Of a stretch of DNA of 64,000 nucleotides, positions 1-10,161 are shown one piece after another. The position numbers and the translations under genes are program-made. Source of the DNA: Gracilariopsis chorda (lineage: Eukaryota > Rhodophyta > Florideophyceae > Gracilariales > Gracilariaceae); assembly GCA_003194525.1 (NCBI GenBank), contig NBIV01000007.1:619598-683597 (forward strand). Reading direction: 5' to 3'. Position 1 is the first letter of the stretch; every line of letters begins with the position of its first letter. The notes under the pieces were generated by a model. The model had not been told where the DNA came from. It did no database searches and saw only the letters and a list, made by a program, of their open reading frames with translations.

Positions 1-391
1 TCACTAAGAACGGGTGCTCCCCGTGCGCAACGGACAGTAAATCCGTGCTCACGTGCCTCCAAATCTCCTCCGCCCCGCTCCAATCCGTCACCATTCCGCG
101 CTGCATGGCGTGCTCCAGACGTAGAACGCCGCACATGTTTCGCAGTTGCTCCCCAACAAACACTGAGCCGCCCGATGACGTCGCCTCGCCGTACTTGCCG
201 CGTGATCCGTCGGGCGTACCGGGCATGTCCGGTGCCGCTGTCGCGCTTGGCAGAACGCGTTGTAGCTTGGCGTGTCCGGTTAGCGTCCCGATTACCACTG
301 ATGGATCTGGCGTGCCGGCGTATCCGCCTTTAGTTAGCCCGCTTCCCAGATCCAGCACCACGGGCTGGTTCAGATCGTGTACCGAGCTCAT
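1..391 (-). CDS. Actin-related protein, ARP1 (centractin)-like, C-terminally cut by window edge
   Basis: The minus strand reads open from an ATG at 391 to the window edge, giving 130 codons. It opens with the actin-fold phosphate loop (NQPVVLDLGSGLTKGGYAG), continues to VFVGEQL, and ends with a block resembling the actin sequence between subdomains 2 and 1 (GMVTDWSGAEEIWRHV, then EHPFLV). The N-terminal NQPVVLD is closer to ARP1/centractin than to conventional actin. There is a low-complexity insert at about residues 45-75 (Thr/Ala/Pro/Gly rich). Known for the family: ATP-binding actin fold; ARP1 forms the dynactin filament. The subtype is inferred from the N-terminus only and could be another ARP. 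It is divergent from DSS1, sharing a 386-bp intergenic region. Confidence 0.7.
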   Translation of the reverse strand, partial: MSSVHDLNQPVVLDLGSGLTKGGYAGTPDPSVVIGTLTGHAKLQRVLPSATAAPDMPGTPDGSRGKYGEATSSGGSVFVGEQLRNMCGVLRLEHAMQRGMVTDWSGAEEIWRHVSTDLLSVAHGEHPFLV

Positions 392-777
392 TGTCTTGCT
401 TTTCTTCCACTCGTCGCGCCTTGTTTGCCCGCACACGACACTCACTCACGTTAAGCGTTGCTAACCCTTTAACCCTTACTGCGGGTACCGTTGGTAACAC
501 AAACCGTTGCGCACAAAAGTGGGGACGGTACGAGACAGCCCCCTTGTTTACAAACCCCATGGTATACCTTTTGGATCAAAACCCCAAATTCGCCACATGT
601 GTACACCTTTCAAAGGTGCACACCCCTTCTAGATACCCGCCCGCCCGCCCGCCAACTAATCTTGTCACCGCACCATACACGCAATCAGTCTCCAAACGCA
701 TTCCAGCTGCTTGTTCCTTGCCGCAACGCTGCCATCCTCCGCGCACGCCGACTTACCCACCGCCCAGCTACACAAGC
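392..777. promoter_or_regulatory. Shared divergent promoter region between the ARP gene and DSS1
   Basis: This 386-bp gap separates two start codons facing away from each other, so it must hold both promoters. It contains an imperfect palindrome at 599-623: GTGTACACCTTT, one central base, then its near-exact reverse complement. It also has CCCTTTAACCCTT-like repeats at 463-478. No clear TATA box is seen for either gene. The regulatory role of the palindrome is inferred from position only. Confidence 0.5.
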
Positions 778-1158
778 ATGGCCGAGAACAACGACACCCC
801 CATGGAGAACGTCAACGGAGCCGCCGCCGCAGAACCCCAAGTCAAACCCGAGGACGCCGCCCAAGTTCCCAACACCGACGTCCTCGAAGAAGACGACACC
901 TTTGAGGAATTCGAAGATCGAGGTACGTTTCCTGCTTGCGCACCACTCCGCCAAACTCAAATATGCATTGCAACCCCGTTCTAACTTGGGCCGATGCGAC
1001 CCATTCCCACTCATCGCGCAGACTACAATGACAACCATACCGCCGTAGATGACAACGTTGAATGGGAGGACAACTGGGATGATGAAGTTGAAGGAGAAGA
1101 TGATTTTTCCCGCAGGTTACGCGCTGAGTTAGAGGCACAGAAGAGCGCCAAAGAATAA
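778..1158 (+). CDS. DSS1: DSS1/SEM1, 26S proteasome lid and BRCA2-binding acidic protein (2 exons)
   Basis: Exon 1 is 778-922 and exon 2 is 1022-1158, separated by a 99-bp GT-AG intron (donor GTACGT at 923, acceptor CGCAG ending at 1021). The spliced 93-residue protein has the two acidic patches that define the family: EEDDTFEEFED near residue 40, and the aromatic VEWEDNWDDEV followed by DDFSRRLRAEL near the C-terminus. The N-terminal ~35 residues are a variable Ala/Pro/Glu tail, longer than the human protein. Known role: a tiny disordered subunit of the proteasome lid, also found in the TREX-2 complex and bound by BRCA2. The stop lies only 132 bp from the stop of the convergent MPP-alpha gene. 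Neither half alone would be recognised without splicing. High confidence. Confidence 0.93.
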
Positions 1159-1290
1159 ACTATACCAAAAACGCAGCCCCACTCCTACACGCTCTCTACA
1201 TCCGCGCACTCAAACGGAAAAGCTAGCACGCACAAACACACAGAAAGGGAAGAAACGACTTTACTCTATTACCCCATTGTGCATCCCAGA

Positions 1291-3313
1291 CTAAGCAAGC
1301 TGGGCCTGACGCTTGATCGATGATTCAATCGCAGAATACTCATACGTCGCATATTCCTCCCCGAACGTCACCACCGACGGTTGGCTTTCCAGCATCTTTG
1401 ACGCCACTTTACGAATATCCCCTTCACTCACAGCTTCAATCTTCTTGATCAGCTCTTCCGGTCCCGCATACTTTCCAGAGCACAGAATTTGTCGTCCAAT
1501 GTCCTCGCACACTACAGCGCGACTTTCCAGGTTCATTAACAAACTGCTCTTTGTCATCATTTTGGCGCGCTCCAATTCGCCGCTCGCAAGCGGACCAGCA
1601 AGTTTGCCAACCTGTAGCCCAACCACTTCAATCAAATTGTTCAGATACGCTGGATCCTCACACACTGCGTGAATCCCGAACAAACCGCCATCGGAATAAC
1701 AGTGGTTGAAAGCACTGGCTGCCGATACCCATCCATGCTTGTTCAAAATTTCGGAGTACAACCGCGTGTACATACCTTTGCCAGGCCCGCCAGAGCTGAA
1801 TGATCCACCGCCTCCCAGCAGTGTATGTAGGACGCATACAGGTACCAGATCATCGTCCTGCCAGGATACACCCTTGAATCCGATCGCAACTTGTCCAGGA
1901 CCGTCAGACGAAATCTTTACGGATCCTCCAGTGTATCGTGCTGTACTTGGTGGCATACATTCTCCGCTCAGTTCTCCCAGACTCGATTGCGCAACTTCAA
2001 CAAGTGCTTCGTGATCAACATTCGCAGCGGATACCACAATCTTGCCGGGGGTGAAGTTGTCTGAGACAAAGTCATTGACGGTTGACGGAGTCATAAGACC
2101 CAGCTTTCTTTCCTCAGCGACCAGCGGCAGACCTATATATACAAAAAACATTGCAGTCGCAGTCCACAAAGTCAGTATGAGCATGGTACGCATTCGGTTC
2201 CTTCGCTAGATACGCGCCCATCATAAGCGCAAACGATTTTGGTAATTGTAGAAGCCAACTGTAGCGAGTTCACGCTGAACGGGTCGAGACCCAAAGCAAT
2301 CACGCATGTTTTGAATAGAACGGCTTCTTAGGATTACGGCTCTCGAATACCGAGAACAGATCCAAGTATGGTCTTTGAGGTGTCACTAGCTCAAACTGGG
2401 CGTCAAAATTCCTTCCCGTCAAGTAACCGGAGGAAAAGCATCAGCTGAATACTCTCGCACCTCACAAAGAGTCCTTTCAGAAACTCTTATCATCGCGCGC
2501 GTAGTGATATCGGATCTGTGTAGATCAGTTAGTACTTACCTAAAGTGTTGCCATGGAAAGCCGCGGCGTGAATGGCTTCGGTAACTCTGCCACTAGGTTC
2601 AGATGAGAAGTTCTTCAATTCGTCTTTGATGACAGCGGTCTGTGCGTTGATTTCTTCTACGGCTGCATCCCAGCCGGCCGATCCTTCGACACACCCGGTT
2701 GTAACCGGCGAAAGGGCGGTATCGGAGAGAATGCTGAGCATCTCTGGCAGTTTTTCTCTCATACCCTCCGCGGAAAACGCAATAGTCTCTCTCGCAGCGG
2801 AAGAGGCAAAAAGGCCGCCAGTTCGCTCCATATCTCGCGTCATACGGTACTTGGAGCGTGTAGAAGAGCCCTTAAACGCAAGACGTTCAATTAGATGAGA
2901 CACGCCTGAAGAAAAGGGGTTCTCATTTCGCGAACCTGCTCCGACGAAAAGCGCTACTGCTGTTACCGGATTTCCCATATCTTGGGACGCGATGCGAACT
3001 CCGTTTGAAAGAGTGGTGATCTCTACGGCACCTGCTTTTGGAGCTTCAGTGTCGATTGGATCGGGAATGCCGGGGAACTTTTCGGTCATCGGCGTCTCGG
3101 GATCGAACATTCCGTGCGTAAGCTTCCACATGAGTGGAGTTTCTGCACCGGAAGCGAAGCTGCGGCATTGCTTCTAATTGGGTTTGCGAGCGGGTAGCGA
3201 ACGTGGAAACTGTTAGATGCAGCGAAGGTACTTTGTTGGAGTTAAGAAAGTGCGTCGATGAGGATACGTACCAGACAAGCCAGGCGAGGGATCGCCCGCA
3301 CATTGGCCATCAT
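1291..3313 (-). CDS. PMPCA: Mitochondrial processing peptidase alpha subunit (3 exons)
   Basis: Three exons are reconstructed on the minus strand: 3313-3272, 3173-2540 and 2132-1291. Introns are 98 bp (GTACGT...TAG) and 407 bp (GTAAGT...TATATAG). Phases join cleanly to a 505-residue protein, the usual size for the family. Exon 1 encodes only 14 residues (MMANVRAIPRLACL), and exon 2 adds RSFASG, together a plausible mitochondrial presequence. The zinc-site region at about residues 108-116 reads HLIERLAFK, without the second metal-binding histidine of the HxxEH motif of catalytic beta subunits. The substrate-guiding glycine-rich loop (GGGGSFSSGGPGKGMY) begins near residue 332. MNLESRAVVCEDIGRQI near residue 430 resembles plant alpha-MPP. 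It cleaves presequences in the matrix together with beta-MPP; as in plants it could be a bc1 complex core subunit. The start at 3313 rests on the splice reconstruction. Confidence 0.9.
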
Positions 3314-4158
3314 GATGGCGTCTTGAGAAGGCAGGGCGCGGCGGGACGAGGAGCAGGGCAGAGTCTACGGGGATGGAGGAGACGAAGAGGGGCAAGAACT
3401 CGGCTGCGGGCGATTGCGATGACCAAAATGCTGTCAACCACAGGACACATGGCGCATCGCATCAGCTGCGGAGCTGCGCCATTTGTCAAATAAATGCAAT
3501 TATAGAAATTACTTTCAAATTAAGACAATTTCGCCGTGCTCATCGGAAATCTGTGACATGCGAAGGGGAGGATGATGCATCAAGACTCATGCACCACATG
3601 ACCAAACCCTACAGCTGTGTCCTATGATAAGGGTTGAATCTCGTCGAGTTGACAGTGAAGGGTTGCGGGCCCAGGTTTGTAAGGACGACTAACTCTTATA
3701 TTTACGCTCCGTTATCCTTATTCGCTCACGTAGTTTAGCTCTCCCGTTTTCGCAGCATCCTACTGAGGAATATCAATTGGTAATGCATGGTTTGGCGGCA
3801 GGTTACGTAAGGATAAATCTAAAGAGCTCCGCTGCTTTTGTCACAATCGCGATTCGCAAAGCCAACCCTGCAGCACAAGTTCAGCGACCATCTCGAGATG
3901 AAGACAACACAACGCAGTCGGGAAGGTCAAAGTGTACTGTTATAGGGCTCAGTTTCAGGTACTTCACCATCACAAGAATGCAATTAACATCCATAGACTC
4001 TTCCATATGTACGCAGCTCAGTCTCTCTACATACACTGCTTTCACCTAGCTCAACTCCGTCTTCAACGCCTGAATATGGTACAGACCAGCCACTTGGCAG
4101 AGGATCATGCCGCACCCGTACCTTATCAGGACAACTAACTAAGCATAGAACCAGACTT
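3314..4158. other. Intergenic, no gene seen
   Basis: 845 bp between the start of MPP-alpha and the stop of the F-box gene. It should contain the MPP-alpha promoter at its low end and the F-box 3' UTR at its high end. Short open frames here lack recognisable motifs and no repeat or RNA gene was seen. Confidence 0.5.
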
Positions 4159-5877
4159 TCACAACCCGTCCGTTTGGTCAAAACCGTCACTATCATAATT
4201 CACAAAATCGGCCGGTTTTCTAATGTTCAACAACGATCTGAGGTTCGCTCTCAGCCAATAGGTGTTCAGTCCGCTCAGTTTTTCCTCCGCCATATCAATT
4301 GTCCTTTCAAACTGCGATTGCAACGAATTGACTTTGCGGTCGTACTGAAGGCCCAATCCAAAGCACAGAACCTTAAGATTCGGACTATGATGCATCGCAC
4401 ACCTAATCAACCTCATTATGCAGCGCGAATGTGATCGCTTTGGCGTGTGAATGCCCGAAACCAAATATTCAAGACGATCACCAACCGAGATCATTATAGT
4501 CTGCAGGGAGTCGAATGACATGGTCGGAGAATAAATAACAAGTTGTCTCAGAGACTTTGCGGCCTGTACAGCGATCACAATATTCCTATCTACTTCAGCC
4601 CGTGTGCTCTCGTCCCATTCCCAGGGATCATGGTACGATATGAACAGCGACTTCAGCTTCGGCAGTACAGACAAGCTTCGCACAAGTGGTGCAACATCAG
4701 CATGAACCCGGATATGAAGCTCCTCGAGATTTCTGAATCGTAGTACTGCGGCGATGTCGTCGCTACCGTTAAGAGTCATGCTGTCCGCCCTGAAAAGCGT
4801 TTCACTAAGATGTGGAACGCTAGATAATAGAGAAGCAGGATTCTCAACGGGTACACGGCGGAAGAATAGTTTCGGCTTATTGGGATGCGCGCTTAGAGTA
4901 TGACAAAGTTCTTCACTAACGCGGCAATTGTTGAGCGACAACGATTCTAGCTTGGGATAGGACTCCACAAGTGAGAGGAACGCCGACGAAACCGAAGGAT
5001 CCATACCACTATTGTACGTTAGATTGGTGATACTCGGAGCGAAGGTGGGCAGCTGAGCGACTGCTTGCCCTGGGAAGTTGCTGATACAGAAGAGCGTAAG
5101 GGTGTGGAGGTTGGTGCCGTGTGTGGAGAAAAGAGACTCCATACTGGCGGCAGAAGGGCTAAAAGGTAGACGCAAAGACAACGTGTTGAGCTTTGGGAAG
5201 GACATAGTGTTGACGACCTCCAGCAGATCCTTATTCTGAAGACTGAGGTGCAACACTTCAAGATAAGGAGCCGAGATACGTAGCAGTTCAGTGACGGATT
5301 CGAAAACCTGATCTCCGCAGTCCCCTCCTTTTTTCACATCGGTGATGTCAAGCTCGCATAGACGTGGTTTTGTGGACAACACAATGTTTGTGCCATACAG
5401 TCGAACGTCGGAAGGAATGATGGACTTCTTGTGCAAAAAGAAACGCGAAAGGTGTCCATCTTGAACCCTATAAAATGAAATCAAATCCATCCTCGCCTGC
5501 AGTTGACGATCTTCATCATCTTGTGCCAAATAGGCTTCGATAAAGCCGTGGTCCGACACGCAAGTGGACGCGACTACACCGCGAAGGTGCTTGTTAGAGA
5601 GGGCGAGAGGCAAAAGAGTGTGCGACTTGATTGGGGGATAGTAGGGGACACCTCGTTGAGAGTCAGAAATGGCGACGGAGACAATGCGGGACAAAACATC
5701 GTTAGGAAGGGAGAGGAGCTGAAGTTGAACGGGGCGCGTCAAGGCGAGTGAAACATCTTGGACAACGATTGTTGTAGAAGGGGACGGGGTGCCATAACGG
5801 TGGGCCTTCTCGTCGGCTGAAGAGGCGGGCGAGGTGAGACGTGTGGTGGCAGGCCGTAGGTAAGAAGGTGGTGCCAT
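4159..5877 (-). CDS. F-box/leucine-rich-repeat-like protein
   Basis: A single uninterrupted 572-codon frame starts at the first true ATG (5877); the open frame extends upstream only through a GTG. Residues ~1-40 are a low-complexity Pro/Ser/Thr tail. Around residues 55-75 a weak F-box signature appears (LQLLSLPNDVLSRIVSVA). The rest is a series of leucine-rich segments such as LEVLHLSLQNK, LNTLSLRLPF, LESLSLNNCRV and LEELHIRV, spaced like the irregular repeats of F-box/LRR proteins. Known role of the family: substrate receptor of SCF ubiquitin ligases, binding SKP1 through the F-box and target through the repeats. The F-box is divergent, so it could be an LRR protein without SCF function. It is intronless, intact, and in the same direction as MPP-alpha. 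Confidence 0.7.
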   Translation of the reverse strand: MAPPSYLRPATTRLTSPASSADEKAHRYGTPSPSTTIVVQDVSLALTRPVQLQLLSLPNDVLSRIVSVAISDSQRGVPYYPPIKSHTLLPLALSNKHLRGVVASTCVSDHGFIEAYLAQDDEDRQLQARMDLISFYRVQDGHLSRFFLHKKSIIPSDVRLYGTNIVLSTKPRLCELDITDVKKGGDCGDQVFESVTELLRISAPYLEVLHLSLQNKDLLEVVNTMSFPKLNTLSLRLPFSPSAASMESLFSTHGTNLHTLTLFCISNFPGQAVAQLPTFAPSITNLTYNSGMDPSVSSAFLSLVESYPKLESLSLNNCRVSEELCHTLSAHPNKPKLFFRRVPVENPASLLSSVPHLSETLFRADSMTLNGSDDIAAVLRFRNLEELHIRVHADVAPLVRSLSVLPKLKSLFISYHDPWEWDESTRAEVDRNIVIAVQAAKSLRQLVIYSPTMSFDSLQTIMISVGDRLEYLVSGIHTPKRSHSRCIMRLIRCAMHHSPNLKVLCFGLGLQYDRKVNSLQSQFERTIDMAEEKLSGLNTYWLRANLRSLLNIRKPADFVNYDSDGFDQTDGL

Positions 5878-6311
5878 CCTAGCGGAGGGGTCCAAAAAAA
5901 ACACAAACAGGGGTGAGCGGCGCAGACGGTGCGCTCGAAGATTTCCAACATGAATATAGATAGCATTCCTGCTGTATCTGCTACCGCACGCAGGTGCGGC
6001 GTGAGCAACCGTTGATCGCTCAAACGACGAATCACTGCTCTTCGTATGTCTACCCTTGTACCCTTCTGCAGTAAATGTAATGGGTGCATGCAGAAATAAA
6101 CAGAACGCCAGCTCGCCAGAATTTTGGCGCGCATGTAGTAGTCTTCAGAAATTGCCCGTCAATCCACATCGCCAATTATTGGCGCCAACGCAGCAACCGA
6201 AACCCCTTCACTTCCACCGCTGTGTGGAATGGGAAACGCAACTTGTAGGAGCTTGTAGGAGCTTGTAGGGTCTCGAGTGAGCCTTCGATCCTCCACCCCC
6301 GTCTCGCAACC
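5878..6311. other. Intergenic, upstream of the F-box gene
   Basis: 434 bp holding the presumed F-box promoter. A short tandem GGAGCTTGTA unit is repeated about three times at 6244-6268, just before the pseudogene that follows. Nothing else recognised. Confidence 0.4.
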
Positions 6312-7134
6312 ATGGCAAAAGCTAGTAATCCGTCACCTTTCCCAAATTTGTCTCTATCTCAGCCACCAACTCCAACGGCAGTTGCCGATGCTGCAACATC
6401 TAAACAGCCTCCATAAAAGGTTAATACAGGTCGCTCTGGTGCTTCCAACTACAGCAAAATGGACTTTACTGCTCTGCTAGATACTGTAGAGAACGTAGAA
6501 CCTATTGGAGCCATTATGTGGGCTGTTGTTGAGCATAAATTTGAATTGTGGAGCAAAGCAAACGTTCAACCCTCTCGACAATACGGATTCTCTTAAGAAT
6601 AAGTATGACATACTTTTCGATGCAAAACAACCGACTGAAGACTCATCTTTTCTACCAGATGTTCTTCGAGCAAAATGTATTACTTGCGATAGTCAAAGCA
6701 CAATCGCAGCCAAACTATTAGGAGATGAAGACACCAACTCAGAAAAAAATCAAGAACCGTACGATGTTGTAGTATAAAAAGATTCAAAAGAGACAGGAAT
6801 CAATGCACGAGTAAAACGCAGATTAATCGCACAGGCTGATATACATGCAAAGAAACCGAAAACAGAGGATATTATCACAAGCAGTATCGAAAGCAAGACA
6901 GAGTTTATGGCCATAATTGCTAGTTCTATGTCCGTCCCCGACCAGAACGAAACCAATGCTCACAATCAATAAGTCATGATTACAAATTTTGTGCAGAAAG
7001 AAGTTACGTCTCTGAATGAAATCGTTAACGAAAGCATGACAGACACCAAAAGGATAATTTTTGGCCTCAATGCCGCCGTACAGGCCTTAATAGAAAAGCT
7101 CTCTGCACCGGGGCAGAGAAAGGAGCGACAGTAA
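6312..7134 (+). pseudogene. Broken DUF6818-like (SANT/Myb-type) gene
   Basis: From the ATG at 6312 the frame gives a Ser/Pro/Thr N-terminus, an in-frame stop near 6415, then MDFTALLDTVENVEPIG. That resembles the start of the DUF6818 domain (LLD.VE..LPIG...W..V). Near 6550 the coding frame shifts, and continues SLKNKYDILFDAKQPTE, LPDVLRAK and a C-terminal helical stretch to a TAA at 7132. Further stops lie at 6775 and near 6972. The order and spacing of motifs fit one protein of ~270 residues with a frameshift and at least three stops. Family assignment is from memory of the motif, so moderate. It may be host gene decay or transposon cargo. Confidence 0.5.
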
Positions 7135-7269
7135 CAGAACCGACCTTCTTTTCACCAGGATTGCGAACCTTCCGCTCGCAAATTCAAGTGCGCGTTAAAG
7201 CTCGCTCCGGTCGCATTCGCACACTTGGCTCCTCTGATTGTGTCCCACGCTAATTTCGTAGACGAGTTG

Positions 7270-8001
7270 TGTAGTGCAATATCCGGAAGCGAGAGTGCAC
7301 CGAAAGATGTTCGGGATCTTTCCTTGTTAGAGGTGAGCCCAGTTGGGTAGAGCCCTCCCAGGAGTGGCACGACTATGTCGGGTTGTAAGGCCGAGGGCAA
7401 CCGTCGCGACTTTCGCAGGGAGGTTGAGGCAAGAATCGGGTATCCGCAGGAGCGGTGTATGGGGGTGGTCTTCCTCTAAAGAGGTGAGGTTTCCACGTTA
7501 GTGGCACGCGCGAACATGTTCCGTGGGTAGCGGGAAAGCCACTCTATAAAGGGAAAAATAAGGGGGAGCTGAGTCACGAGTGTCGTCACGAAGACTAATG
7601 GCAGTGCCAGTAACTAAACGTTATACAAGGAGAAGAAAAAGACAGTTTGAATAAAAGCCCGAATACTCGGATTCTTTAGATAGGCAAGGGGGTTAGGCTT
7701 TCCGTATGCGACGGTGCTTTCCTCCAAAGAGGAGTATAGAACACACGAGGGCGGTGAGTTCTGGAGCCAACTCCCCAGGCTGGGGTCCATTGTTGGGGAA
7801 TGATTACTGGTGCGACGGCAACTCGCCGGCCCACTAAGTACTAAGCATCTCAGAAATGGGTGTAAAAATAATAAATAAGATTAACTAAATTACTCCACTT
7901 TTGTGGTTCATGCCCACTACTGTTGCCAACCGCCAATTGACTCTTCCGTGTCCCACGTGTCAAATCCACCATTAGTGGTCGTAGTTCATGCAATGACTAC
8001 A
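7270..8001 (-). repeat. LTR of gypsy element (full copy)
   Basis: On the minus strand it runs from TGTAGT at 8001 to CACTACA at 7270, 732 bp. It aligns by eye along its whole length to the 761-bp LTR at 56826-57586. Shared stretches include ACACGTGGGACACGG near the start and TTCGGGATCTT-type blocks (reverse-complement sense) near the end. It is diverged by many substitutions and small indels. Confidence 0.8.
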
Positions 8002-8174
8002 TTAGCGAAACATTCAGGAAATGAACCAAGCACCAAGAATCCCTCTCTGAAGGCATTGCACTTCATATCCCCCTCCTTAGTCGGGAAAGCCACCGCGAAT
8101 GCGGGCGAATCCCAGCGGAAAATGGGTGATAAAAGTCCAAACCTCTCCGGGTCACCGGGTCAAGTCTCTGGATT

Positions 8175-9820
8175 ATGAACAACAACAACAACCAGCCTCC
8201 AAGACCGACTCCAGTCGGGAACTTCACAACCGGTTTCCGGTGGGTACCCTTGCCACAAGGGAGGCGAACTCCGGCACAGCCGGCAAACATTTGCGCAGCG
8301 TCCCAGCATGGGTTCCAACTTCCACCAGCAGTGGCAACTTGGCCTTCTTATAACGCCCTTGCAGGGTTAGATCCGATGAATCGGAGTCACGCCTCTCGGC
8401 TCCGGCTTGCGCCGTGGTTCCATCCCATCGCTGCCCTCAACGAGGATTTGGTTACGGCCTACGCGGATGGTTCCCGTACTTTGCCCGGGGATTTACCCAG
8501 CCTCGTCACCTCTTCGTGGGACTGGCGGCATCGAATCGCCATCCCGGTGCACCATATCCGAAGAAACTCGGGAGAATCCGCGATTGCGGCTCATGCGGCG
8601 CTGGTGCGGATTGCATATCAACGGCAGAGCTGGGCGCCTTTCGAACTCCCGGTGCCTACCGGCTTTGGCTTCGACGTCAGACTATTCCGCACGCGCGGTG
8701 AAATCGGTTACGGCGAATGCCTGGCCAGCCTCGAAACCCTCGCGTGGAGGAACCTTCCCGCTGCGCGGCAAGAAGCCCTGTGTTGGGAACGACCGATACT
8801 TCAGGCTGAGTTCCGGTACCTTTCCCGGCAGTTCCGTTCCAACTTTCTCCAAAACTTCATCCGTTATGAACGGCGCTGGCGATCCCGATTTGGGTACTTT
8901 GTCCCGTATCAAAACGTGGAGATTGAGCGGATTTCTCCGCCTCACCGACACGGTCGGTACGTTGCACTCCCCGAGTCATGGAGGTTCCATGAAGCCTGCC
9001 GGGGTTGCTACGTTGAACTCCCGCCGGCACTCACGTACCTCGGTTCCTTTTTGATTCAGGATCCTTGGTCAGGGCTTTGGTCGTTAATCGTAACCAAATG
9101 GGCTGCCCGCACTGCGGCGTATATCCTCGCTGAGGTTTATGACCAGTATCGACTGTGGTTCATCCAACCGCGTGTGCGGGCCGCTACTCGCAATCTGGAC
9201 CTCAGCTTCCCCCTTAGGGGTATTGTCAATAATGACGAAGTACTCCAATTACTTGGTTTGATCGACAGTTTTGACTGGCGCGAGGCCCCGCTGGAACAGA
9301 GCGGTCGGCTTGACGGCGGCGGTGGCGGTACCGGTGGTCCGAGTCTTGATAGAAACACCGCCCTTGCGGGGGACTTCATCTACTTCGATCCCTGAGAGTT
9401 CCGGGAGATTTCCTCCGAGGAGGCGAGGGAACTCCACGACGCACCGCGGCACGTGCTGGACGACCACCTGATTGGATACGTCGATTCCGACGATTATTAC
9501 CGCGCCTATAGCGGGGATGATGTGATGGTCGATAACGAACCCGAAGAGCCGGGAGACATGGAACTAGATGTTGCCGACATGGTGGTAGACGAATCCCCTG
9601 AGGGGTGCCTCCGGTTCCCAGTCCTCCGACGGTGAGTGCCGGGCCTTCACTCCCCAGCGGGGATACATTCAATGAAAGCGATGTCATTGCCTGCTTCCTC
9701 CGCGGAGCAGGTTTAAGCGCTGCCGAGGTTTCTGGTGACGTCACCGCAATGGCGGATGCCTTGGCTTACCACCTTGCGGGTGGTCACGCCCCGGACGATG
9801 GGGAGGGGTCGAACTTCTAA
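8175..9820 (+). pseudogene. Unrecognised ~546-residue ORF, antisense inside the gypsy derivative, lightly broken
   Basis: The ATG at 8175 opens a 406-codon frame ending at a TGA (9393). The same frame continues after that stop with sensible acidic sequence (LDDHLIGYVDSDDYYRAY) to 9635. A one-base shift near 9600 then leads to a final segment ending at TAA 9818. The protein is rich in Trp, Arg and aromatic residues (RNFIRYERRWRSRFGYF-like), starts with an Asn run and Pro-rich tail, and has a Gly-rich linker near residue 385. I recognise no domain. It lies opposite in strand to the element that carries it, between chromodomain and 3' LTR, the place where some plant retroelements carry antisense ORFs. 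The DNA is dense in tiny hairpins like the 56.8-64 kb element. Confidence 0.55.
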
Positions 9821-9847
9821 TGCATTATCCTGGTTTCTTTCCCTGGC

Positions 9848-10161
9848 TTAGCCAGTAATGTAGCTTAGCATCACACAGGAGCGCGAGGCTCCTGAGTAAA
9901 CTTTCCCTTTTATAACGGCGTTTTCTCTTTCATTCCAGTCCTTGACGGAATCCATGCAAAAGGGGTTGTACTCCTTCTTTCTTACCTTCCCCGGCTTCGC
10001 GGCGTTTTTATCCCCTTTGGGCGTTGCACGGCGTAGCTGGGTTGCGGTACCCGCGCTGCATTGATATTGGACCACATTCGAACAAGGGAGGTGTTCGATG
10101 GGTTCCATGGTGTCCCAGCTTGCGTCATGTCCGTACCAACGAACGCGGTATCTTAGAATAT
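9848..10161 (-). pseudogene. Gypsy integrase C-terminal chromodomain fragment
   Basis: Minus strand reading from the LTR border gives ILRYRVRWYGHDASWDTMEP followed by IEHLPCSNVVQY. This is the canonical chromodomain order (Y.V.W.G....D.WEP...L), ended by a basic tail (GKVRKKEYN). In chromoviruses this domain sits at the C-terminus of integrase and directs insertion to chromatin. Its upstream integrase is absent. The first codons overlap the LTR end, so there is no independent start. Confidence 0.65.

Noticed and set aside
45-464. Open frame on the plus strand, 139 codons
   Set aside because: It is the complement of the ARP gene, whose minus-strand product has clear actin motifs.
391-1048. 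Overlapping plus-strand frames through the DSS1 region
   Set aside because: They run across the promoter and intron; the spliced DSS1 model explains the coding signal.
8002-8080. Polypurine tract for the 7.3-10.4 kb element
   Set aside because: A GGAGGGGG tract (minus strand) lies ~65 bp from the LTR edge, too far for a normal polypurine tract, so it is not called.
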